Assembly: GCA_902560815.1 (NCBI GenBank)
Contig: CACENP010000004.1
Coordinates: 1 to 64,000, forward strand
DNA length: 64,000 bases
Direction: 5' to 3'
Source: an uncultured Pelagibacteraceae bacterium
GTDB taxonomy: Bacteria; Pseudomonadota; Alphaproteobacteria; Pelagibacterales; Pelagibacteraceae
The position numbers and the translations under genes were made by a program. A model generated the notes under the pieces. It made no database searches. It was not told where the DNA came from and worked only from the letters and a program-made list of their open reading frames with translations. Position 1 is the first letter of the stretch. The number at the start of each line of letters is the position of its first letter. Below, piece after piece: positions 1-9,050 of this stretch.

Positions 1-1
1 A

Positions 2-1099
2 TTGACTAAAAAAAATAAAATTTATTTTTTTCATCCTTATTCTGGCACAGGTGGAGCGGATCTTTCAATTTCAAGACTAATAAATGGCCTAGACCATAAA
101 AAATATGAAGTAGATTTTTTAAGTTTAAATTATCCTAAAATTAAAAAAAAAATAAAATACAAAATAAATTATAAAATCATAAATTCAAACAGGGCTTTTT
201 TTTCATTTAATGAAATAAATAGTTATATTGAAAATGATAAAAATTATAAAAAAAAAATATTTATATCAAACCAAAATTTTGCAAATGCACTTAGTGCTAT
301 ATTTTTAAAAAAAAATTATAATCTTAAACTAGTTTTATTTGAAAGAAATCATATAAATGAATTAGAAAATTACAAAAATTTTAAAGACTTTCTAAAAAAA
401 AATATTATAAAGTTATTAGTTAAATTTTTTTATAAAAAAGCAGATATTGTAGTTACGAATAGCAAATCATCGAGTAGAGATTTAAGATTATTAACTAACG
501 CAAATGTGAAAACTCTTTACAATCCTTGTTTTTTTAAACTTTATAGGAAAAATAAAAAAGAAAAAAAAAAGAAAATTATTCTAAATGTTTCAAGATTTAC
601 AGATCAAAAAGATCATTTAACATTGTTAAAAGGATTTAAGAATTCCAAGTATAAAAATAAATTTTTATTATATTTAGTAGGGTATGGTTACAATGAAGAT
701 AAAATTAGAAATTATATTGATTATTACAATTTAAATAATGTTAAAATTTTTAAAAATAAATTTAAATTAAACAAGTTTTATAAAAAAGCAGATTTATTTA
801 TATTAACATCTATTTATGAGGGTTTTCCAAATGTTTTAGTTGAAGCTGCAAGTTTTAGAATACCAATTATTAGTTCAAACTTTAAATCTGGAGCCAGCGA
901 GATACTTTTAAATGGTAGTGGAGGAACTATTTTTGAAGTTAAGAATTATAAAAAATTATCTAATGAAATAGATAAATTTTATCTAAATGAAAAATCATTT
1001 TTAAATAAGGAAAAAATCTGCGCAAACGCTTTATATCGCTTTTCAAACAAAAAAATAATTAAAGACTTTAATAAAATAATTTATACTTTATTTAAATAA
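2..1099 (+). CDS. Family 4 (GT-B) glycosyltransferase, start at window edge
   Basis: The protein is a retaining glycosyltransferase of the GT4 type, expected to move a sugar from a nucleotide donor onto a growing surface glycan on the cytoplasmic face. The N-terminal strand ends in a Gly-rich turn (TGGAD, about residue 16), and the C-terminal donor domain has the E-x7-E motif EGFPNVLVE (residues 273-281). At about 365 residues it is full-sized. The start is uncertain: the only codon available is TTG at position 2, and a true ATG may lie just upstream of the window. Its last 12 bases overlap the end of the convergent glycosyltransferase on the other strand. Donor and acceptor cannot be told from sequence. 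Confidence 0.85.
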   Translation: MTKKNKIYFFHPYSGTGGADLSISRLINGLDHKKYEVDFLSLNYPKIKKKIKYKINYKIINSNRAFFSFNEINSYIENDKNYKKKIFISNQNFANALSAIFLKKNYNLKLVLFERNHINELENYKNFKDFLKKNIIKLLVKFFYKKADIVVTNSKSSSRDLRLLTNANVKTLYNPCFFKLYRKNKKEKKKKIILNVSRFTDQKDHLTLLKGFKNSKYKNKFLLYLVGYGYNEDKIRNYIDYYNLNNVKIFKNKFKLNKFYKKADLFILTSIYEGFPNVLVEAASFRIPIISSNFKSGASEILLNGSGGTIFEVKNYKKLSNEIDKFYLNEKSFLNKEKICANALYRFSNKKIIKDFNKIIYTLFK

Positions 1100-2221
1100 T
1101 TTTTTAATTTCTTTATAATGACTAAATGTGGAAAATTTTTTTGAATAATATTTTGCTTTAACTATTTTTTTATAATTATCATTTTTTTCACTTTCTATTA
1201 ATTTGTTTTTAAAATCTTCAGAACTATTTGTTTTAAAAAAATAACCAATATCATTTTCCAAAGACATTTCTCTTGGGCCATTTTTTGAATCTGACGAAAT
1301 TATTAATTTATTTAAATAAAAACTTTCAATCAAAACAAAGCCTGGGTCTTCATATAGAGATGAAGATATAACTGCTCTACAATTGTAAATAAACTTATAT
1401 GGATTTAACTGATAGTTTAATAAAATTATATTATCTTGCATTTTATTCTCATTTATAATTTTTCTTAAGTAATCTTTTTGCTCACCATCTCCAATAATAC
1501 AAAGCTTATTTGTTTCCAATTTATTTACAATTTTTGAAAATTCCTTTACCAAAAATTCAAAATTTTTTTGCTTTGTAAATCTTCCGATCGATAAATAAAA
1601 ATCATTTTTTTTTAACAAACTATGATCGAATTTTTCTTTTTTTAGATGATTAATACTATTTACTTCAATTACAGGGTCTCGAAGAAGATGTATTTTTTCT
1701 TCATTAAAAATTTTTTCTTTAATTAAGTCATTTTTCGTTATTTTAGTTGGTGTTGTTATCAAGTGAATTCTAGAACTAAATAATTTCCATAAAGTTTTTC
1801 TAAAAATATTTAATCGTGGTAATCCTGATATTCTCAGAATAACTTTTGTTTTTTTATTTAAAAATAGACTTAAAATTATTGGTAAGGAAGTTAATAAATG
1901 TATAATCAAAAAGTCAGGTTTTTCTCTATTTAATTTTAGCAACAAAGGAAAAAAAGATAAAATGAATATAATAAACAAAGATAATTTGCTAAAAATTTTT
2001 TTCTTGGGTAATAAATTAAATAAGTTAACTAATGTGAGAGGATTATTAATAATTATTTTATCTTTAAGCAGAGATGTGTTGCTCCATTCTCCGTAACTAT
2101 TAATAATCTCAATGTTTATTTTATTGTTTTTATCAAATTTTTTGAGGTATGTTGCAGATCTTTTAACAGATGATATTGTTGCAATATTTGTTAAATATGG
2201 GCACCAATAATGAATCAACAT
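1088..2221 (-). CDS. Family 4 glycosyltransferase
   Basis: This 377-residue protein has a GT-B architecture: an N-terminal acceptor half with a hydrophobic stretch around residues 75-125 that probably makes peripheral membrane contact, and a C-terminal donor half beginning near the SIGRFTKQKNFEFL segment. The E-x7-E catalytic signature is EDPGFVLIE (residues 291-299), followed by the usual SKNGPRE loop. It is read against its neighbours and meets the preceding gene tail to tail with a 12-bp overlap. It diverges from the next glycosyltransferase across only 34 bp. A surface glycan assembly role is inferred from family and context; the specific linkage is unknown. Confidence 0.85.
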   Translation of the reverse strand: MLIHYWCPYLTNIATISSVKRSATYLKKFDKNNKINIEIINSYGEWSNTSLLKDKIIINNPLTLVNLFNLLPKKKIFSKLSLFIIFILSFFPLLLKLNREKPDFLIIHLLTSLPIILSLFLNKKTKVILRISGLPRLNIFRKTLWKLFSSRIHLITTPTKITKNDLIKEKIFNEEKIHLLRDPVIEVNSINHLKKEKFDHSLLKKNDFYLSIGRFTKQKNFEFLVKEFSKIVNKLETNKLCIIGDGEQKDYLRKIINENKMQDNIILLNYQLNPYKFIYNCRAVISSSLYEDPGFVLIESFYLNKLIISSDSKNGPREMSLENDIGYFFKTNSSEDFKNKLIESEKNDNYKKIVKAKYYSKKFSTFSHYKEIKKLFK

Positions 2222-2255
2222 ATTTTAAAGATATAATTAATTAGAAAAAAATACA

Positions 2256-3323
2256 ATGATTCATCCTTTGATTTTTTGTCCTTCAATTGAAGGTGGAGGC
2301 GTTGAGAAAAATCTTTTTCTAATTTCAAATTTTTTATCCCAAAAAGTTGATAAAGTTTATTTGCTGACTGCAAACAAAGATATGAAGAGTAAATTTAATA
2401 AGAAAATAATTTTTATTTCACCAAAATCGAAATATTGGTCAAACAAAAATAGAATTTTAAAAAGTCTTATTTGTTTTTTTTTATTTTTAAAATTAAAAAA
2501 AAAATTTTTAATAATATCTTTTCAATCAAATATTTTAGCAATAATTTTATCAAAAATTTTTAATTATAAAGTTATTATAAGGTCGAATACTTCTCCTGAA
2601 AAATATATTAAAAATAAAATTAAAAAAATTATATTTAAATTTTTTTTTAAAATGACAAACGAAATAGTAGTCAATAGCTATTCCTTTAAGAATAGTTTAA
2701 ATAAAATATTAGGTTTAAAATCAGTCGTGATTTATAATCCAACAAAAAAAATTAAATTAAATAAGATTAATAAAATTAAAAATAATATAAACATTATTAA
2801 CGTAGGAAGACTAACAGACCAAAAAAATCAATTTTTATTATTAAATGCAGTTAAAGAATTAAATAAAAAAATTCAGTGGAAATTGTCAATTATTGGAAAA
2901 GGAAATAATTATAAAAAAATTTTAGATTTTATTAATAAAAATAATTTAAAAAAAAAAATTAAACTTTGTGGATATAGAAAAGACTCAATCAAAGAAATTT
3001 ATAAATCAGATTTATTTGTCTTAACTTCAAATTATGAAGGTTTGCCCAATGTTTTGATAGAAGCACAACAAGTCGGCACTCCAATTATATCTACAAATTG
3101 CAAAACTGGTCCCAAAGAAATTTTGCTTAATGGCAAACTTGGCGAACTCATTCCAGTAGGTAATAAATCAATGCTTATTGAAAAGATTGAAGATTTTTAT
3201 TTTAACAGAAAAAAATACATAAAGAAATCAAACTTAGCAAAAAAGTATTTGTATCGCTTTGATTATAATAAAAATTGTAACTTGTACTACAACTTATTTA
3301 AAAAATATTTGAATGAAAAATAA
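2256..3323 (+). CDS. Family 4 glycosyltransferase
   Basis: A 355-residue GT-B glycosyltransferase. The start region has the typical acceptor-side glycine loop (EGGGVEKN, about residue 12), the donor domain opens with NVGRLTDQKNQ, and the catalytic signature is EGLPNVLIE (residues 261-269), followed by KTGPKEIL. Residues 70-130 are strongly Lys/Ile/Phe rich, which suggests membrane association. The stop overlaps the start of the following GT2 gene by 11 bp, so the two are probably translated together. It resembles the first gene of the window in its C-terminal half; substrate is unknown. Confidence 0.85.
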   Translation: MIHPLIFCPSIEGGGVEKNLFLISNFLSQKVDKVYLLTANKDMKSKFNKKIIFISPKSKYWSNKNRILKSLICFFLFLKLKKKFLIISFQSNILAIILSKIFNYKVIIRSNTSPEKYIKNKIKKIIFKFFFKMTNEIVVNSYSFKNSLNKILGLKSVVIYNPTKKIKLNKINKIKNNINIINVGRLTDQKNQFLLLNAVKELNKKIQWKLSIIGKGNNYKKILDFINKNNLKKKIKLCGYRKDSIKEIYKSDLFVLTSNYEGLPNVLIEAQQVGTPIISTNCKTGPKEILLNGKLGELIPVGNKSMLIEKIEDFYFNRKKYIKKSNLAKKYLYRFDYNKNCNLYYNLFKKYLNEK

Positions 3324-4077
3324 TAAAAATTTTAATTTAAAAATATCAGTAATTACTGTTGTTAAAAATAACGAAAATGACATAGAAAATAATATTAAAA
3401 GTTTATTGGACCAGAGTTATGACAATTATGAACATATAATTATCGATGGTGGTTCAACAGATAGGACTGTTGATATAATCAAAAAATATGAAGATAAAAT
3501 TCATTACTGGATTAGTGAAAATGATAAAGGATTATACGATGCAATGAACAAAGGAATTAACGTTGCAACTGGTGATATAATAGGAATATTAAATTCTGAT
3601 GATATATTTTATAAAGATGCACTTTTGTATGTAAAAAATTATTTTCAAGAATATGAAAATATTGATTTTTTATTTGGAACTGTAATTAAGTATAAAAAAC
3701 TATACGGCTACAATCCAAAAAAGATTTTTTGGTCATTCGGATTTTATACTTCACATTCAGTTGGTTTTTTTATAAAAAGTGAGTCTCAAAAAAAACTGGG
3801 ATATTACAACACCAAATATAAGTATTCTGCAGATTATGACTTATTTTATAGAATGATTGTTAAACAAAAAATGACAGGAATGGCCACAAAAGAAAACGAA
3901 GTTTTTGGAAAATTTAATTCAGGGGGAATATCCTCAAAAATTAAATTTATAGATTATCTAAACGAAAATACTAAAATTAGAATCGATAATGGTCAAAATA
4001 TCTTATTTGTATACTTAATTTTTTTAATAAGGTTTTTTAAAAATATTAATAAAATTTTCAAAGATTTGAATAAATAG
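3313..4077 (+). CDS. Family 2 (GT-A) glycosyltransferase
   Basis: An inverting GT-A glycosyltransferase of 254 residues. The N-terminal strand is ISVITVVKN, the nucleotide-binding turn DGGSTD starts at residue 45, and the metal-binding acidic pair is in NSDD (D96-D97). The segment between them (ISENDKGLYDAMNKG) is characteristic of the WcaA-like GT2 subgroup used in capsule and O-chain synthesis. A C-terminal hydrophobic helix followed by Lys-rich residues could anchor it to the membrane. It overlaps the upstream GT4 gene by 11 bp and is six bases from the downstream epimerase, so a three-gene operon is likely. The sugar transferred is unknown. Confidence 0.87.
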   Translation: MKNNKNFNLKISVITVVKNNENDIENNIKSLLDQSYDNYEHIIIDGGSTDRTVDIIKKYEDKIHYWISENDKGLYDAMNKGINVATGDIIGILNSDDIFYKDALLYVKNYFQEYENIDFLFGTVIKYKKLYGYNPKKIFWSFGFYTSHSVGFFIKSESQKKLGYYNTKYKYSADYDLFYRMIVKQKMTGMATKENEVFGKFNSGGISSKIKFIDYLNENTKIRIDNGQNILFVYLIFLIRFFKNINKIFKDLNK

Positions 4078-4083
4078 AAATTT

Positions 4084-5052
4084 ATGAAAAAAAAAATTTT
4101 GATTACTGGTGTGGCAGGTTTTATAGGTTTTGCATTAGCAGAAAAGTTAATAAAAAAAAATTTTATAGTCTATGGTATAGACAATCTCGATAATTATTAT
4201 TCTATAAAATTAAAAAAAAAAAGAATAGAACTTTTAAAAAGAAATAAAAATTTTCATTTTAAAAAAATAAATTTTTCAAAAAAAAAAAATATAGAAATAT
4301 TCTTTAAAGGAAAAAAATTTGAGACTGTTGTTCATTTAGGAGCACAAGCTGGCGTAAGATACTCTTTAACGAACCCAGACAAATATATAGATACAAATTT
4401 TATAGGATTTATAAATATTATAGAAAACTCAATAAAAAATAAAATAAAAAAATTTATATTTGCATCATCCAGTTCAGTTTATGGAGAACAAAAAAATTTT
4501 CCTATTAAAGAGAATATTTATTTGGACCCAAAAAATATATATGCGAGGACAAAAAAATTAAATGAAGAAATTGCATACGATATACATAGATTAAATAATA
4601 TTGATATTACTGGATTAAGACTATTTACGGTTTATGGAGAGTGGGGAAGACCAGATATGTTTATAATGAAATTTTTAAAATGTTTATATAATAAAGAAAA
4701 ATTAAAACTTTTTAACAAAGGTAATCATTATAGAGATTTCACTTATATAGAGGATGTTGTAGAAATTATGAGCAAACTAATTATTAAGAAACAAGATAAA
4801 AAGTTTAAGATATTTAATATTTGTTCAAATAAACCAATACATTTAAAAAAATTAATTAATATTATGGTGAAACAAACAAAAAAAATTCCAAATATTCTAC
4901 TTACAAATTTTCAAAAAGCTGATGTACTTAAAACACATGGCGATAATAGAAAAATTAAAAAATATTTAAAATATTACAAATTTACAAAAATTGAAGAAGG
5001 TATTAAAAAAACAATTGCATGGTACAAAGATAATAAAATATGGAATTATTAA
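4084..5052 (+). CDS. NAD-dependent sugar-nucleotide epimerase (UDP-glucuronate 4-epimerase-like SDR)
   Basis: An extended short-chain dehydrogenase/reductase of 322 residues that most resembles UDP-glucuronate 4-epimerases. It has the Rossmann motif TGVAGFIG (residues 8-15), a SSSSVYG active-site strand near residue 128, and the catalytic Y153-x3-K157 pair in YARTK. The conserved LRLFTVYGEWGRPDM block follows. The N-terminal GIDNLDNYYS segment is typical of the GalE/UGlcA-epimerase group. It probably supplies a nucleotide sugar, for instance UDP-galacturonate, to the neighbouring transferases; the exact substrate is inferred only from similarity. Its stop codon directly abuts the stop of the convergent membrane-protein gene. 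Confidence 0.85.
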   Translation: MKKKILITGVAGFIGFALAEKLIKKNFIVYGIDNLDNYYSIKLKKKRIELLKRNKNFHFKKINFSKKKNIEIFFKGKKFETVVHLGAQAGVRYSLTNPDKYIDTNFIGFINIIENSIKNKIKKFIFASSSSVYGEQKNFPIKENIYLDPKNIYARTKKLNEEIAYDIHRLNNIDITGLRLFTVYGEWGRPDMFIMKFLKCLYNKEKLKLFNKGNHYRDFTYIEDVVEIMSKLIIKKQDKKFKIFNICSNKPIHLKKLINIMVKQTKKIPNILLTNFQKADVLKTHGDNRKIKKYLKYYKFTKIEEGIKKTIAWYKDNKIWNY

Positions 5053-6903
5053 TTAGCAAATTAATTTATCTAACTTTAATTCATAAATCTCATAAGAATT
5101 ATTCTCAAAAATTTTACAATATTTAAAGCTTTTATTTTCATCCTTTTTTTTGAATTCATTTGAATTTAAAATTAAAAAATTAGGTAAGTCTTTCGAATTT
5201 TCATCATTAAATGAAAAATTTTTAAACTTTTGTTGCAATCTATTTAACTCAAAAATTGGAATTATTGATTGTTGGACAACAAATGGCGAGGTTTTATTAA
5301 TTTTATTAATTTCAATATTAGTGAAATCTTGAGAGTTTTTATATGTATAAAAAGAGTTTGCCATATATCTTTGGAAAAAAAATTTTTGTATATCTTTATT
5401 TAAATACCTCCAACCTCTTATTTTATTTTCTATAAAATGTTTAAATTCTATTTCATTAAAATTTAAAATTTGAAGTGAAAAGATTAAGTCATCCTCAATC
5501 ATGTAATTTTTTTTAGATGTAAAATTTCCATTTAATACTTTAATTCTTTTATAATCATTTAATATTAGCCAGACCATAATTTTAGGATCAAATGTAAGTA
5601 TGTTTGAATTTTTTTGAATTCTGTTGTTATTTTGAATTGATTTTATTAACTCAATTCTATCAAACCTAGAATTATCAATTTTTTTAAAATTTTTACTATT
5701 ATCGTAAATATTTAATATAATAAATATTAAGCAAAAAAAGGTCAGCACTTTAAAATTTGCAAATTTATTTAATTGTTTTTTAAGCAAAACAAATATTGAA
5801 AAAATAAAAAATAATATATTTTGAATAACAATTATATTATTAAAATGGTAATAAATGTTTATTTTTGTACTAATACAAATAAAAAATAATGGAGCAATTA
5901 AAGAAGATAAAATTAAATAATAAAAAACGGTTATTAATTTATTTGCTAAATCTTTCTTTTTCAAAAAATAAAATAAAATAGTATTTGCAATTAAAATTAC
6001 TATGAATTTTATTTCAAAAAATTTTTCCAAATAGAATTTTATTAATTTTTTTTTATTGTTCAAATCTAGATCGATAGCACCCATTCGCTCCATAAAATCT
6101 GCTTCATGAAAATTTAAAATTAATAAAAAAGGCATTAGCAAAATGATCCCACTAGATAGTTGAAGGTACTTAATTTTAGAAAAGTTTTTTATAACATAAT
6201 TTTTGTTTTGAATTATTACAATTATACCAAGGATCAGAATAATAAAAAAATAATAATAGAAAGCAGTTAATAATAATATACTTAAAAAACTAAAATAAAT
6301 TGCTATTTTTTTATTAAAAAGTATTTTTAAATCATAATTTACAATTAGATAAATTAATGAAAAATAATAAATATTAACAACTACAGGCCGAGGAACTCTT
6401 GAATTATATAAATTATTTTTTAATAAGCTTACATAAGGGAATGAATCTAAGTTCAATAGACTTATAAGCAAAGGAATAAATAAAATTATTAGTGATAAAA
6501 TTATTGATATTTGACTTTTAAAAACTATCCGAAATAAAAAATAAAATATAGTTAAAAATAAAAATAGTGAAATAAATTCAATTATAAATATTGTTAGAAA
6601 GAAATTATTAGTTATTTTTAATAATAAAGAATGAAATAAAATTCCTCCTAATGGAATTGGAATAAGATTTAAATCATCTACACCTAGTTCAAAAGATAAA
6701 TTAAATGTCAGATCTGATAAATATTTTATTAATGGAAAATAATAATATCCATCGCTTTCGCTTTCATTTACAGTTTTTAAAATTAAATCTTCATTAAAAA
6801 ATTCAAAAAAAGGGTAAATCCATTTAATTAAGAATAGACATATCGATATAAACAAAATAATAAGTAATGATAAATTTGTATCTTTTGAAATGAACGTTTT
6901 CAT
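5053..6903 (-). CDS. Large polytopic membrane protein, possible GT-C-type transferase
   Basis: I do not recognise a named family. The 616-residue protein starts with a transmembrane helix (residues 12-32). A short acidic loop containing ESESDGYYYFP (about residue 47) follows, then roughly ten further hydrophobic helices to about residue 400, and a soluble C-terminal part of about 200 residues. An acidic pair in the first outer loop and many helices are the general layout of GT-C glycosyltransferases, which use lipid-linked sugars at the periplasmic side, but no diagnostic motif is clear. The start codon overlaps head to head with the start of the divergent GT2 gene, and the stop abuts the convergent epimerase stop with no spacer. 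A polysaccharide-related role is inferred from position only. Confidence 0.75.
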   Translation of the reverse strand: MKTFISKDTNLSLLIILFISICLFLIKWIYPFFEFFNEDLILKTVNESESDGYYYFPLIKYLSDLTFNLSFELGVDDLNLIPIPLGGILFHSLLLKITNNFFLTIFIIEFISLFLFLTIFYFLFRIVFKSQISIILSLIILFIPLLISLLNLDSFPYVSLLKNNLYNSRVPRPVVVNIYYFSLIYLIVNYDLKILFNKKIAIYFSFLSILLLTAFYYYFFIILILGIIVIIQNKNYVIKNFSKIKYLQLSSGIILLMPFLLILNFHEADFMERMGAIDLDLNNKKKLIKFYLEKFFEIKFIVILIANTILFYFLKKKDLANKLITVFYYLILSSLIAPLFFICISTKINIYYHFNNIIVIQNILFFIFSIFVLLKKQLNKFANFKVLTFFCLIFIILNIYDNSKNFKKIDNSRFDRIELIKSIQNNNRIQKNSNILTFDPKIMVWLILNDYKRIKVLNGNFTSKKNYMIEDDLIFSLQILNFNEIEFKHFIENKIRGWRYLNKDIQKFFFQRYMANSFYTYKNSQDFTNIEINKINKTSPFVVQQSIIPIFELNRLQQKFKNFSFNDENSKDLPNFLILNSNEFKKKDENKSFKYCKIFENNSYEIYELKLDKLIC

Positions 6904-7792
6904 ATGTGTATGTGCTTCAAATAGACCATCTCTTTTGAATAAAGCATTATACAGTTTAAGTAAATTAAATAAACCAAATGAAATTTTTTTAAAAATTTTT
7001 GTAATTGATAATGATATTTATAGGAGAAATAAGCAAATCGTAGACAGATACAAAAATAACAAAAATTTTCAAATAAATTACTTTTATGAGTCAAATAAAG
7101 GTATTGTTTTTGCAAGAAATAAATTTTTATCTTGTATAGGAAAATTTAATAAAAGAGTTGATTTAATAGGATTTGTTGATGACGATTGTGTAGTTCATAA
7201 AAATTGGTTGATAAATCATATTCATTCTCTAAAAAATAAATCTTATAAAATATCAACAGGACCTCAAATAATTAAGAATCTTCCAATTAAAGAAAAAATT
7301 TTTTATGAATTAACAAATAAGCAAGAAAAAGAAAGTATAACAGAAACTAAATGGGCTGCTACAAACAATGTAATTTTTGATTATTCAATTTTAAGAAATC
7401 AAAAAATAAAATTTGACAAAAACTTAAATACTTCAGGAGGTTCAGATCAATTATTTTTTTTGAAGCTAAATAAAATAGGGCATAAAATTGTATGGAATAA
7501 GAATGCTATAGTGTACGAAAATAAAAAAAACAAAAAGTTTGACGATGACTGGTTTGCAAACAGAAATTTAAGATATGGTTATAGTGGCGCGTATATGTTT
7601 GTTGAATTATATGGGAAGATAGTTGGAACTATTTTTAATATTTTTAAGTTATTTTATTTTTTATATAAATTAAATATTTCAATCATCGAGCAAAATAAAA
7701 TAAAAAGAAAATATAAATTTAAATCCTATATATTTAAAATAAATGGATTATTTAAATTTTATTTTGGAAAAAAAATTACTAAATATTATTAG
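6890..7792 (+). CDS. Family 2 glycosyltransferase
   Basis: A 300-residue GT-A protein. The first strand VFICVCASNRPSLL starts at residue 3, and a FVDDDCV acidic cluster near residue 105 supplies the metal-binding aspartates. A W-rich segment (TKWAATNNVIFD) and GGSDQLFFLKL, typical of the catalytic base region of GT2 enzymes, follow. The last 70 residues are basic and hydrophobic, which suits membrane attachment. The ATG at 6890 is needed to keep the first beta strand, so the gene overlaps the start of the opposite-strand membrane protein by 14 bp. The stop TAG directly abuts the convergent stop at 7793. The donor sugar is unknown. Confidence 0.85.
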   Translation: MNVFICVCASNRPSLLNKALYSLSKLNKPNEIFLKIFVIDNDIYRRNKQIVDRYKNNKNFQINYFYESNKGIVFARNKFLSCIGKFNKRVDLIGFVDDDCVVHKNWLINHIHSLKNKSYKISTGPQIIKNLPIKEKIFYELTNKQEKESITETKWAATNNVIFDYSILRNQKIKFDKNLNTSGGSDQLFFLKLNKIGHKIVWNKNAIVYENKKNKKFDDDWFANRNLRYGYSGAYMFVELYGKIVGTIFNIFKLFYFLYKLNISIIEQNKIKRKYKFKSYIFKINGLFKFYFGKKITKYY

Positions 7793-9046
7793 TTAAATTG
7801 AAAATTTACCAACGCTATAGAAATAATACATTGACCAATAACAAATGAAATAAATATTTAAAGAAATTAAATTTTTATTTAATGTTTCTTTAATTTTTTC
7901 TCTATTAAAAAAAAGTAAAAATATAAAAATCATTAAAGGTTCAAAATATTTTTGAAAAATAAAAAACCCAGAAGAAAATGAAAATAACAAAGGAATAATT
8001 AGTATATAATAATTAATTGTATTATTTTTATAAAAGAAAAGTAAAAAAAGACCAATCAAACTAAAAGCAAATAATATAGTGTTATTACCCAAAATATAGA
8101 ATGATAATTTGTGTATAACTCCCCCACCGATACTACCCTGATAGTAAAAATTTGAACAAAAATAAACAAGTATTAGAAATAAAATAATTATAGTAAATAA
8201 ACTTTTTTTATTTGATAAAATTTTTATCGTTTCTTCAATATTTTTTTTAAAATTTACTAAATAAAATGGAATTAGATAAATACTTATTATAGACAAAACA
8301 ATAATAACAGATGATTTTAGATCTGTTATATTCATCATTTGGTAACCAGTTATTACTTTTGGATTATTAATTAAAAATATGAAACCTGGTATACTTAAAA
8401 ATAACAAAGTTAAAAAAATAAAAATTAAATATTTTAATCCTCTAGACCCATAAATCTCTAGCAAAAAAAAGGGAAAAAAAATTATATAGTATTGTCTTGT
8501 GTAGCTAGCAAAAGTTAAAAAAGTAAGTGACAATAATATATTAATTTTATCACTATCATTTATTTTAAATTTCAACTTATTTAAAAAAAAAATCGCTGCA
8601 ACGAAAAAAAATAGTGCCGTTATATGATTATTTCCCCATATTGCTGAAGATTGAAAATTTGGTAGTAAATAAATTATCAAAGACAGATTTAACAATTTAC
8701 CAAAAGGTATGTCTTTATATAATATTTTACAGTTTAAATAGAAAATTAATGGCAAAAATAATGAAAAAATAAAAAAAGATAATAAATATGTTTCTTTAGT
8801 GCTAACTATAAAATCTAATCTAGAAAATATTAAGTGATGAAGAGGAAAGTTCAATAATTTAAAATCTTTGCCAAGCTCAATATTAAATAAATTGTTTAAG
8901 TCCGAATTTAATATTTTTATATACTTCCAATGAGTTTCAAAATCTGAAGTGGAACCACCTCCAGAAATATCATGATTAAAAACAAATGATGTAAATAGAG
9001 TTAATATTGAAAAAAATGCAAATATAGTGATAGGAACATGTTTCAT
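7793..9046 (-). CDS. Polytopic membrane protein of unknown function
   Basis: I cannot assign a family. The 417-residue product has an N-terminal membrane helix (residues 5-24) followed by an outward loop with DFETHWKY (about residue 36) and about nine more hydrophobic helices, among them a segment with ASYTRQYYIIFFPFF near residue 180. The layout, with an acidic first loop and aromatic residues, is like GT-C transferases or mannosyltransferase-like proteins; the evidence is general. It is four bases downstream of the GMC oxidoreductase gene on the same strand, so the two and the small peptide gene before them look like one transcript. Its end abuts the convergent glycosyltransferase. Confidence 0.72.
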   Translation of the reverse strand: MKHVPITIFAFFSILTLFTSFVFNHDISGGGSTSDFETHWKYIKILNSDLNNLFNIELGKDFKLLNFPLHHLIFSRLDFIVSTKETYLLSFFIFSLFLPLIFYLNCKILYKDIPFGKLLNLSLIIYLLPNFQSSAIWGNNHITALFFFVAAIFFLNKLKFKINDSDKINILLSLTFLTFASYTRQYYIIFFPFFLLEIYGSRGLKYLIFIFLTLLFLSIPGFIFLINNPKVITGYQMMNITDLKSSVIIVLSIISIYLIPFYLVNFKKNIEETIKILSNKKSLFTIIILFLILVYFCSNFYYQGSIGGGVIHKLSFYILGNNTILFAFSLIGLFLLFFYKNNTINYYILIIPLLFSFSSGFFIFQKYFEPLMIFIFLLFFNREKIKETLNKNLISLNIYFICYWSMYYFYSVGKFSI

Positions 9047-9050
9047 TATT

